Shown here one piece after another: positions 1 to 5,542 of a stretch of 5,703 bases of DNA. Location of the stretch: positions 1 through 5,703 of the forward strand of contig JAOTXR010000164.1 of NCBI GenBank assembly GCA_029862285.1, in the 5' to 3' direction. The stretch is from Gammaproteobacteria bacterium (GTDB lineage Bacteria; Pseudomonadota; Gammaproteobacteria; Steroidobacterales; JABDKV01). Position 1 is the stretch's first letter, and each line of letters starts with the position of its first letter. Under the pieces are notes generated by a model, which did not search any database, had not been told where the DNA came from, and saw only the letters and a list, made by a program, of their open reading frames with translations. A program made the translations under genes and the position numbers.

Positions 1-309
1 ACCGCTCACTTGCAGCAAGGCATCGCGGGCCGGAACCGTATTCAGCAGCGCCGTGTATTCACCCGGCTTTGCCACCTCGTCCCAGTGATTGGCCAATGCC
101 ATCAACTGATCGCTGACACCAAAAATAAGGTCGCCGAAAAACGGTAGCGCTAACGCAAGACCGGCAATCGTGGCCCCGGTCAAAACCAGCCGCCTGGTCC
201 AGATCTGCTGCTTTAGTCTACCCAGTACCCTGTCGCTGAAACCATCGTCGTTGATCATTGGCAGCGTATCGCCTATTAGTTTATCCACATTCAATTTATC
301 GTTATCCAT
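1..309 (-). CDS. Small single-helix membrane protein, candidate anti-sigma factor (partial, C-terminus beyond left edge)
   Basis: The reading frame starts at ATG 307-309 and stays open for 103 codons to the window edge, so the C-terminus is missing. The N-terminal ~40 residues are polar and acidic and include a 'DDGFSDRVLGRL' segment (residues 21-32), a style common in short proteins encoded next to ECF sigma factors. One hydrophobic helix follows at about residues 39-60, and then a soluble segment. The gene begins 12 bases after the sigma-factor stop codon, so the two are probably co-transcribed and perhaps translationally coupled; no strong Shine-Dalgarno is seen. A GTG directly before the ATG (310-312) is an equally possible start. 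The anti-sigma role is inferred from position and architecture only: there is no zinc-binding HxxxCxxC motif of the ZAS type in the visible part. It could instead be an unrelated small membrane protein. Confidence 0.6.
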   Translation of the reverse strand, partial: MDNDKLNVDKLIGDTLPMINDDGFSDRVLGRLKQQIWTRRLVLTGATIAGLALALPFFGDLIFGVSDQLMALANHWDEVAKPGEYTALLNTVPARDALLQVSG

Positions 310-321
310 CACTACCAGGCC

Positions 322-870
322 TTATGCCCCAGCCTTCGTCAGTTCGAAACGCTGGCGAATCTTTTCCGTACCCCGTCGTACATGCGATTTTACGGTGCCT
401 ATCGGCATGCCCGTCACGTTGCTGGCGTCACCGTGGGAAAAGCCATAGCCATGCACCAGGACAATCGCTTGCCGTTCATCGTCTGACAGTATCGATAAGA
501 ACCGCGATGCGTCGGTGAACTCGCCATCGAAGCCATCCAAGGTTGTGGCGGCATTGATTGCCAATTCTGCCGAGTAACGTTCGCTTGATTGCCGCTCACG
601 TTTGGAGCGACGCGCTGCCTGAAGAAATTGTGTGTACGCAATCTTCATAAGCCAGGCCGAGAATTTCCCTTTGCCCGAATAACTACCAAGTTTGTTCCAC
701 GCACGCAGGAACGTTTCTTGTGCGAGGTCGTCGGCGACCGCGTCGTTGCGAGCGAGCTGACGTAACCAGCCGCGCACCCGGGACTGATATCGTCGCACCA
801 GCTCCCCGTAGGCTTGAGCATCACGGGTGGCAATGGCGCGCGCAACGAGTTCTTCGTCACCCGGTTGCAT
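322..870 (-). CDS. ECF-type RNA polymerase sigma factor (sigma-70 family)
   Basis: This 182-residue protein has the length and two-domain layout of an extracytoplasmic-function sigma factor, which directs RNA polymerase to a specific promoter set. Region 2 spans roughly residues 21-88 and contains the hallmark 'DDLAQETFLRAW' (47-58), which binds core polymerase and the -10 element. A variable linker (about 90-120) follows. Region 4 (about 125-175) has a helix-turn-helix ending in 'GTVKSHVRRG' (158-167), which recognises the -35 element. The start at ATG 868-870 is supported by an AGGTGA Shine-Dalgarno at 874-879. It sits between a DUF6249-like membrane protein (24-base gap) and a small membrane protein (12-base gap), the usual layout of a sigma factor controlled by a membrane partner. 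The stimulus and target promoters cannot be read from this window. The family assignment is secure; the ECF subgroup is not determined. Confidence 0.95.
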   Translation of the reverse strand: MQPGDEELVARAIATRDAQAYGELVRRYQSRVRGWLRQLARNDAVADDLAQETFLRAWNKLGSYSGKGKFSAWLMKIAYTQFLQAARRSKRERQSSERYSAELAINAATTLDGFDGEFTDASRFLSILSDDERQAIVLVHGYGFSHGDASNVTGMPIGTVKSHVRRGTEKIRQRFELTKAGA

Positions 871-894
871 GGATCACCTGAACTATGTTCCACG

Positions 895-1257
895 TTAGTC
901 GGCGCGTTTGGTAAAGAGCCACAACCCCAAGTATGCGACTCCCACCAGGAATGGAAAGGTCCCAACGGCAATCAGGGGCCTGATGGCATCCTGCTCGCCA
1001 AGGACAACACCAAATACCGCAAAACCCATACCCACGGCCACCGCGACAATGCCGCGACGCAGATCAGCGGTCTTCGGGTCATTGGGCTCGCCGAGACGGG
1101 CCAGGAGTTCCGGCGATAATTCATGCCCCTTTTCGATGGCCTGACGCACCGTCGCCTGCAAATCGCTACGCGAGCGATAGCGGTAATAGAAAAATGCCCA
1201 TAACACGAGTGCCGTAGCCGCAAACAGGACTATGGGTATCCAGACTTCTTCATTCAT
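895..1257 (-). CDS. Three-helix membrane protein resembling DUF6249, first gene of sigma-factor operon
   Basis: The predicted 120-residue protein has hydrophobic segments at about residues 5-23, 70-86 and 95-115, with a charged cytoplasmic-looking stretch between the first two. That stretch carries 'GHELSPELLARL' (44-55) followed by 'DLRRGI' (65-70), a pattern I associate with the DUF6249 family of uncharacterised small membrane proteins. I place the start at ATG 1255-1257 because GGAG (minus strand, 1267-1270) lies nine bases upstream. An in-frame TTG at 1285-1287 would add ten residues but has no better ribosome site. The stop is 24 bases before the sigma-factor start, so it is probably the first gene of a three-gene operon. 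Its role is unknown; signal sensing or tethering for the sigma/anti-sigma pair is a guess from context. Confidence 0.82.
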   Translation of the reverse strand: MNEEVWIPIVLFAATALVLWAFFYYRYRSRSDLQATVRQAIEKGHELSPELLARLGEPNDPKTADLRRGIVAVAVGMGFAVFGVVLGEQDAIRPLIAVGTFPFLVGVAYLGLWLFTKRAD

Positions 1258-1442
1258 GAGAATTTGCTCCGTAATCGGTGCACTCAATCAGTGCGCCTTC
1301 ACCCTACAGATGCCGGCCAGGCACGATTTGGATGCAACGACAGACGGAATAATGGGCGTTAGTGCGCAACACTCTGTTTACAAAGCATAAAACGCGACGC
1401 GAAATTCAGGCCGGAGACCGGACCGGGCCGATACTATGACGC
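1258..1442. other. Intergenic region with probable promoter of the sigma-factor operon
   Basis: These 185 bases separate the 3' end of the prenyltransferase gene from the start of the DUF6249-like gene, all on the minus strand. The stretch must either carry read-through from the upstream operon or a promoter for the sigma operon. I looked for sigma70-type -35/-10 pairs on the minus strand and saw none with good spacing. The region holds a short GC-rich hairpin (1411-1421) without a T tract, an imperfect inverted repeat (1277-1297), and the heptamer AGTGCGC twice (1290-1296 and 1361-1367). An autoregulated ECF promoter would be expected here but I cannot recognise one without knowing the sigma subgroup. 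Confidence 0.4.
1277..1297. repeat. Imperfect inverted repeat in the leader of the sigma-factor operon
   Basis: Arms GGTGCACT (1277-1284) and AGTGCGCC (1290-1297) flank the five-base loop CAATC. Seven of eight positions pair; the exception is position 1279 against 1295. The inner five pairs (GCACT/AGTGC) are perfect. It ends about 20 bases upstream of the start codon of the DUF6249-like gene, on the leader side. It could be an operator half-site pair or an mRNA hairpin, or chance. Confidence 0.35.
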
Positions 1443-2393
1443 CTAGAGCTTTGTGACCAGGATCACCGCAGTCAACCACAGAGCGCCCACGGTATGGATC
1501 GCTACGGTCATTTTGATACCGTTTTCCAGCGCCGGATCGTCGCCGGCGCCTATGCTGCTGCCCGCCCGCCAGCCACCCGCGAACAGAGCCAGCGGCAATA
1601 ACAGCGTCCACCAGGGGAAGACTTGCTGCAACACCAGAATTACCGCGGCGGCGGTAGCTATGACGTGCAACGACACATAAAGCCAACGTGTCGTATTCAA
1701 ACCGAAACGCACCGGCCAGGTTCTCTTGCCGGCCTGCTCATCGGCAACACGATCAGGGACTTCGTTGATAAGCAGGATCCCGGCGACCCAGCAACTGATC
1801 GGGATCGAAACAAGAAAAATCGCCGTGTCGAATATGCCGGACTGGAGCCAGGCAGCACCGCATACCGGCAACACGCCGAACGCTACCGCAATGGCAATCT
1901 CGCCGACACCACGTCCACTCAATTGCACCGCCGGCAGAGAATAGAACATACCAAGCGCGATCCCGGCGAGACCCAGATACAGCACACCGATACCCTTTAG
2001 CAATGTCAGGAGCATCCCCAGGATTATCCCGATACCGAAAAGCATCAATGCCCAGCGTTTCATCTGTTCCAGCGTTAACACGCCATTCTGAATAAACCGG
2101 GAGCCACCGGTAAACGGATGTATGCGTCTTTCGTTGTTGCGATCGGTGCCATTGAGATCGTCGCCAACATCGTTAAAGACATTGCTTGCTGCATGCACGG
2201 CTACGGTTGCCAACAGTGCAATCACCGCCGCAGTTACGTCGATCTGTCCGGCTATGACAGCACCCCAAGCGGTGCCGGTGATTACCGGCAGTACCGACGC
2301 TGGATAAAACTTCGGCCGGGTTGCCAGGAAATAACGCCGCAACACGGCACCGGGTGTAGAGCCGCTCAGCGCAGCTACTGAAGGTTCATTCAT
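1443..2393 (-). CDS. UbiA-family prenyltransferase, MenA-like
   Basis: UbiA-family enzymes are integral membrane proteins that attach a polyprenyl chain to an aromatic acceptor. This 316-residue protein has both aspartate-rich motifs that bind the Mg-diphosphate of the prenyl donor: 'NDVGDDLNGTD' at 74-84 and 'NEVPDRVAD' at 210-218. The second is followed by 'EQAGKRTWPVRFG' (219-231), which closely resembles the corresponding stretch of MenA (1,4-dihydroxy-2-naphthoate polyprenyltransferase, menaquinone synthesis). About eight or nine hydrophobic segments cover most of the chain, and 'ATRPKFYPAS' (24-33) is the typical first-helix entry. The start at ATG 2391-2393 has only a weak AAAGAC-like ribosome site and lies 17 bases after the SnoaL-like stop, so it is likely the last gene of the cytochrome operon. 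No other menaquinone gene is visible, so the acceptor could be another quinone or aromatic precursor; I therefore leave the symbol blank. Confidence 0.9.
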   Translation of the reverse strand: MNEPSVAALSGSTPGAVLRRYFLATRPKFYPASVLPVITGTAWGAVIAGQIDVTAAVIALLATVAVHAASNVFNDVGDDLNGTDRNNERRIHPFTGGSRFIQNGVLTLEQMKRWALMLFGIGIILGMLLTLLKGIGVLYLGLAGIALGMFYSLPAVQLSGRGVGEIAIAVAFGVLPVCGAAWLQSGIFDTAIFLVSIPISCWVAGILLINEVPDRVADEQAGKRTWPVRFGLNTTRWLYVSLHVIATAAAVILVLQQVFPWWTLLLPLALFAGGWRAGSSIGAGDDPALENGIKMTVAIHTVGALWLTAVILVTKL

Positions 2394-2410
2394 ATTGTCT
2401 TTTGCGCCGA

Positions 2411-2794
2411 CTAGCCCGCATCGGCGAACAAGGGCGTGACGTCCATATAGATGCGATAATCGCTGATCAGATTATCCTGCATGTAGAAAATATCGGCAAA
2501 AGGCAGCGTGACGCGGCCACCGTCGAGTCGTTGGTAGCTGACTTCACCGTGACACACCACTGACTCGCCATATTCCCAGACGCGCTCGACACGATGTTCG
2601 AGTCCGGCAATCGAGTCAAAAAATGCACCCACCGCATCGCGGACGGCCGCCCTACCCTCGACCGGCGGCTGATTGCCAAAACTGAATCGTGCGTCTTCGG
2701 TCAGGAAACCAGAGAAGCCCTCAGCATCTCTACGGTCGATACTGGCAAACAAGTCCGTTATCCAGCTATTCGCCGCGACTGGCTGCGAGGTCAT
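2411..2794 (-). CDS. SnoaL/NTF2-like domain protein
   Basis: This 127-residue protein has the length and spacing of a single NTF2-like cone fold of the SnoaL type: an N-terminal helix with 'WITDLFASIDRRDAEGFSGF' (11-30), then 'LTEDARFSFGN' (31-41), 'GRAAVRDAV' (47-55), a strand pattern through 'ADIFYMQDNLISDYRIYMD' (100-118) and a short tail. Such folds form either small enzymes (cyclases, isomerases, hydrolases) or binding proteins, so the reaction cannot be named. There is no signal peptide, so it should be cytoplasmic. I chose ATG 2792-2794: the frame continues upstream to an ATG at 2953, but that extension lies inside the cytochrome gene and has no SnoaL character. The chosen start is 17 bases after the cytochrome stop and the stop is 17 bases before the prenyltransferase start. 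Co-transcription with a prenyltransferase suggests a possible role in quinone or aromatic metabolism. Confidence 0.85.
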   Translation of the reverse strand: MTSQPVAANSWITDLFASIDRRDAEGFSGFLTEDARFSFGNQPPVEGRAAVRDAVGAFFDSIAGLEHRVERVWEYGESVVCHGEVSYQRLDGGRVTLPFADIFYMQDNLISDYRIYMDVTPLFADAG

Positions 2795-2811
2795 CGTGAG
2801 ACGGGATCCGG

Positions 2812-3411
2812 TTACTGCTGACTGGCGTAGTAGTGCGCCAGCGCCTCGACATCGGCCTCGCTCAACCCGACAATCTTGCGCTGCATGGCTCCAGGCTGTT
2901 CGCGTTCGTCGCTGGCAAACTGCGACAGACTCAGCTTCATATATGGTAACCACTGACCTGCCAGGATGCTGGCATCGTCGTCAGGATTGCTGCCGCCGTC
3001 AGTGTGACACTTTCCGCATTTCTCATCATGGATGGCAGCACCCATCGCGGCCTTGTCTGCATCGAAGTCCTGTTCGGCCGGCCGGTACAACATGCCGGCA
3101 AAATACTCGGCCAACTCCTCGATCTGCTCGTCAGTAAGCTTGGCCGTCATCGTACACATCGCCTTGGTCTTGGGATCGGTACACGTGCGCGCCCCATCCC
3201 GGTATGCATAAAGATAATCGGCGTGCACAAAAGCAGATATTCCGGCAATACTCGGTACGGTGTCTTTTGAGCTCACTCCATCCTGGCCATGACAGCCCTG
3301 GCACATCTTCGCTGCACCGGGCGGCTCGCTCCGGGCCTCATCCACCAGGGCGAAAGAAACCACCGCCACCGCCATCGAAAAGATGGAAATTCCCAACATT
3401 CGTTTATTCAT
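2812..3411 (-). CDS. Exported diheme cytochrome c (cytochrome c4 / flavocytochrome heme-subunit type)
   Basis: This 199-residue protein begins with a Sec-type signal peptide (positive residues 3-4, hydrophobic core about 6-23, likely cleavage near residue 28), so it acts in the periplasm. There are two heme c attachment sites, CQGCH at 37-41 and CGKCH at 132-136, one per similar half. In the second half, Met176 before 'GLSEADVEALAHYYAS' (182-197) matches the cytochrome c4 pattern and is the probable sixth ligand; Met85 or Met88 would serve the first heme. Cys77 and Cys86 lie outside heme motifs and could form a disulfide. Family members shuttle electrons to terminal oxidases or pair with sulfide dehydrogenase, but no flavoprotein partner is visible. 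I prefer ATG 3409-3411 over an in-frame TTG at 3424-3426, although the ribosome site (GGA close to the ATG) is weak. It is probably the first gene of an operon with the SnoaL-like and prenyltransferase genes. Confidence 0.9.
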   Translation of the reverse strand: MNKRMLGISIFSMAVAVVSFALVDEARSEPPGAAKMCQGCHGQDGVSSKDTVPSIAGISAFVHADYLYAYRDGARTCTDPKTKAMCTMTAKLTDEQIEELAEYFAGMLYRPAEQDFDADKAAMGAAIHDEKCGKCHTDGGSNPDDDASILAGQWLPYMKLSLSQFASDEREQPGAMQRKIVGLSEADVEALAHYYASQQ

Positions 3412-3472
3412 AATTCCAGTACTCAATAGCCGGACTCAAACCGAGGCCCAAAAACAGATATTTCCCACTGAT

Positions 3473-3500
3473 ATTGTATCGCAGGTTGGTTAGTCTACAA
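3473..3500 (-). promoter_or_regulatory. Candidate sigma70-like promoter for the cytochrome c/prenyltransferase operon
   Basis: Read on the minus strand, TTGTAG (3500 to 3495) is followed after 16 bases by TACAAT (3478 to 3473), which matches the TATAAT -10 consensus at five of six positions. The -35 match is limited to TTG. Transcription would begin near 3466, giving a leader of about 55 bases before the cytochrome start at 3411. Its -10 coincides with the -35 of the divergent promoter. Confidence 0.4.
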
Positions 3501-3501
3501 T
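3474..3501 (+). promoter_or_regulatory. Candidate sigma70-like promoter for the pentaheme cytochrome gene
   Basis: TTGTAT (3474-3479) is followed after 16 bases by TACAAT (3496-3501), five of six matches to the -10 consensus. A start near 3508 would give a leader of about 20 bases before the ATG at 3528. The element mirrors the minus-strand promoter over the same bases, so both polymerases could not bind at once. Confidence 0.4.
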
Positions 3502-3527
3502 GGAAACTTCTATAGCGGATTACCGAA

Positions 3528-4310
3528 ATGTCGCGAAATATTGCTGCTCTCCTGATACTGATTCTGGTCAACTTGGGTAACCCGGTAGCCGCAGCACCAT
3601 CGCAGGATCAATGCGAGGCCTGCCACAAGGATCCGCATTTCTACGTTCAGAATCGCAAACTCTATGTCTACTACCAGGACTGGCTCGACTCCCCCCATGC
3701 TGCCAGCGGACTGGCCTGCAGTAATTGTCACGGTGGTGATTCCGGCAGCAGCGACATCGAAGTCGCCCATACCGGCGTGCTCGACCTGCGCGATACTGAT
3801 CACATGCTTTTTTACCGTAATCAGCCCGAAACCTGCGGTGCCTGTCATGCCGAAAAAGCCGCCCAATTCAAGACCAGCAAGCATTACGCGGCACTGCTTT
3901 CTGACACCGTCGCACCAACGTGCACAACCTGTCACCGTGCAATGAACCGCAGACCCTATTACCGCGATATCCTCGTTGACGCCTGTGCCACCTGCCACAA
4001 AGAAGACGATGCGGAAAATATCCCGCTGATCACCAATCAGGTTAAGGAATACCTGCAGCGCCTCAATATCGCCAAAGGCTATCTGGGCTGGACTACCGTG
4101 CATTATGAATCGCTGGGCTGGCCGGGCGGATCGAAATGCGAGGTCGACGCAATTCGAAAAAAATACGAAGATGCTGTTACCCGTGTCCACAGTTTCAATC
4201 TGGCCAAGATGGACGAAAGTTCCACCGAAATACTGAGCGAACTAAAGCTCATCTTTCAGAAGATCTGGGACGAACGAAATAAAAAAGAGCCGGCTAACCA
4301 GCGGGATTAA
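3528..4310 (+). CDS. Exported pentaheme cytochrome c
   Basis: This 260-residue protein has a Sec signal peptide (hydrophobic about 6-16, likely cleavage in the 'VAAAP' stretch at 20-24) and five CxxCH heme sites: 29-33, 64-68, 103-107, 132-136 and 153-157. Seven further histidines (37, 57, 81, 92, 119, 192, 221) are enough to give every heme a second histidine ligand. His57 in 'SPH' and His119 in 'SKHY' sit where distal ligands occur in NapC/NrfH- and HAO-like multiheme proteins. After the last heme site comes a heme-free, mostly helical region (about 163-250) with 'VHSFNLAKM' (220-228), reminiscent of the C-terminal helices of the NrfA/HAO/tetrathionate reductase superfamily. It probably transfers electrons in the periplasm, or could be catalytic. 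A GGA at 3517-3519 gives a modest ribosome site. It diverges from the diheme cytochrome operon and overlaps the NrfD-like gene tail to tail. Heme count is certain; function is not. Confidence 0.9.
   Translation: MSRNIAALLILILVNLGNPVAAAPSQDQCEACHKDPHFYVQNRKLYVYYQDWLDSPHAASGLACSNCHGGDSGSSDIEVAHTGVLDLRDTDHMLFYRNQPETCGACHAEKAAQFKTSKHYAALLSDTVAPTCTTCHRAMNRRPYYRDILVDACATCHKEDDAENIPLITNQVKEYLQRLNIAKGYLGWTTVHYESLGWPGGSKCEVDAIRKKYEDAVTRVHSFNLAKMDESSTEILSELKLIFQKIWDERNKKEPANQRD
4294..4310. other. Tail-to-tail overlap of pentaheme and DsrP/NrfD-like genes
   Basis: The pentaheme stop TAA is at 4308-4310 on the plus strand and the membrane-subunit stop TAG is at 4296-4294 on the minus strand, so 17 bases code on both strands. 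No intrinsic terminator fits between them, so convergent transcripts must overlap. Confidence 0.9.
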
Positions 4311-5526
4311 CTGCGAGATCGTGTGATGGCGCTGGTTTTTTGATCCTGCCGGTCTCAATGGCAATCGCCACCTTCGCCATAAGTGTAAACATCAGCAGAC
4401 CGATCGCCCAGATCGCGAGCGCAATCGCGAACTCCGTGTGCGTCGGAAAATATTCAAAAATCTCACCGAGTGGAGTGGGAATATAGCCTGGCACGACCAG
4501 CCCCATGCCTTTCTCGATCCAGATACCGATAAATGCGAGCACCGCGGCAATATTGAGCAATCGCATGTTCTTTCGCCATGGATTCACAGTCAGGATAATC
4601 ATCGCAAGAACATTCATTACCAGGGCGGACCAGATCCATAAGGTCAGGGAATCGAAGCCTTGCATGCCAAAAAACAGATAGTGTATGGACGCCGCATGCG
4701 TGCCTTCGTTATAGAAATCCGTGAACAACTCGGCGATGACAAAGAACACGCTAATCTGCATCGAGATCATCATGATCACGGCAAGCATGTCGATTACACT
4801 CTGTTTTATCGGATAGTCGGTGACCTTTCGCAAAACCTGCAGAGTAATAATGATCAGTGCCGGACCGGAGGCGAACGCGGAGGCGATGAACCGTGGCGCG
4901 AGCAGCGACGTATGCCAGAATGGCCGGCCGCTGTTTGCAGAGAACAAAAACGCCGTCACAGTATGGATCGAGATGGCCCAGAACATCGCCAACACGACGA
5001 ACGGAAAATACAAACTCCGGTTTGGCTGACTGCCGCGATACCGGCTGAAAAGTATATAAAAAGGGATACACAGATTGAGCACCAGGTAGATGCTCAACAC
5101 GACGACATCCCAGGCCAGCAGTGAAGTTGGAAAGTTAAACCGGCCGATAATCGGGATCATGTGCCACAGTCTGTCGGGACGCCCTAGATCGACGACTACA
5201 AACAATATGGCCATCGTGACAGCGGCAACTGCCATGCCCTCGCCCAGCAACACAACCTGTTTGACGTCATCGCGATGAAACGCATAGGCGGGTATCACGA
5301 GCAATACGGCGGCCGCGGCGATCCCGACCAGGAAAGCGAAATTGGCGATGTAAAATCCCCAGGAAACCTGGTCGCTCATGCCGGTCACGACCAATCCATG
5401 TACCAGCTGGTTGACGTATTGCACCACTCCGTAACCGGCAACAACCAACAAACCAATGATCCAGACTCGATACGCGGTATCGCCGCGCAAGGCTTCACGG
5501 GCGCCAGCAATAAAAAATCGGATCAT
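4294..5526 (-). CDS. DsrP/NrfD-like integral membrane quinone-interacting subunit
   Basis: NrfD/PsrC/DsrP-type proteins are multi-helix inner-membrane subunits that oxidise or reduce quinones and pair with a periplasmic 4Fe-4S subunit. This 410-residue protein has about ten hydrophobic segments. Several stretches look like DsrP, the membrane subunit of the DsrMKJOP complex of sulfur metabolism: 'SDQVSWGFYIANFAFLVG' (51-68), 'VDLGRPDRLWHM' (112-123), 'GRFNFPTSLLAWD' (128-140), 'AISIHTVTAFLF' (184-195), 'APRFIASAFASGPA' (210-223) and 'PGYIPTPLGEI' (346-356). The start is ATG 5524-5526; an in-frame GTG at 5533-5535 would add three residues, and neither has a clear Shine-Dalgarno, so translation is probably coupled to the Fe-S gene that ends at 5543. 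The gene order differs from a standard dsr locus because the next gene is on the opposite strand. Family certain; DsrP subgroup likely; the complex it serves is unknown. Confidence 0.9.
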   Translation of the reverse strand: MIRFFIAGAREALRGDTAYRVWIIGLLVVAGYGVVQYVNQLVHGLVVTGMSDQVSWGFYIANFAFLVGIAAAAVLLVIPAYAFHRDDVKQVVLLGEGMAVAAVTMAILFVVVDLGRPDRLWHMIPIIGRFNFPTSLLAWDVVVLSIYLVLNLCIPFYILFSRYRGSQPNRSLYFPFVVLAMFWAISIHTVTAFLFSANSGRPFWHTSLLAPRFIASAFASGPALIIITLQVLRKVTDYPIKQSVIDMLAVIMMISMQISVFFVIAELFTDFYNEGTHAASIHYLFFGMQGFDSLTLWIWSALVMNVLAMIILTVNPWRKNMRLLNIAAVLAFIGIWIEKGMGLVVPGYIPTPLGEIFEYFPTHTEFAIALAIWAIGLLMFTLMAKVAIAIETGRIKKPAPSHDLAVNPAG

Positions 5527-5542
5527 CGTCAGCACAATAAAG

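Noticed and set aside
645..1119. Open frames on both strands across the sigma factor and DUF6249-like genes
   Set aside because: They overlap two well-supported genes in other frames and show no recognisable motif or ribosome site.
1258..1287. TTG start for the DUF6249-like protein
   Set aside because: The ATG at 1255-1257 has a GGAG nine bases upstream; the ten extra residues from the TTG do not extend any recognisable feature.
1411..1421. CCGG-AGA-CCGG hairpin after the prenyltransferase gene as an intrinsic terminator
   Set aside because: The stem is only four pairs, the next pair outward mismatches, and there is no T tract after it on the minus strand.
1623..2000. Plus-strand open frame opposite the prenyltransferase gene
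   Set aside because: It is antisense to a well-supported membrane enzyme, has no domain-like sequence, and has a low-complexity polar composition typical of the complement of hydrophobic codons.
2795..2953. N-terminal extension of the SnoaL-like frame to an upstream ATG
   Set aside because: The added 53 residues lie inside the diheme cytochrome gene in another frame, are rich in Arg and Cys, and have no SnoaL character. The start at 2794 gives a normal domain length.
3510..4190. Long open frame of 226 codons on the minus strand, opposite the pentaheme gene
   Set aside because: It is antisense to a gene with five heme motifs and a signal peptide, and its translation has no recognisable domain. 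The open frame follows from the codon pattern of the real gene.
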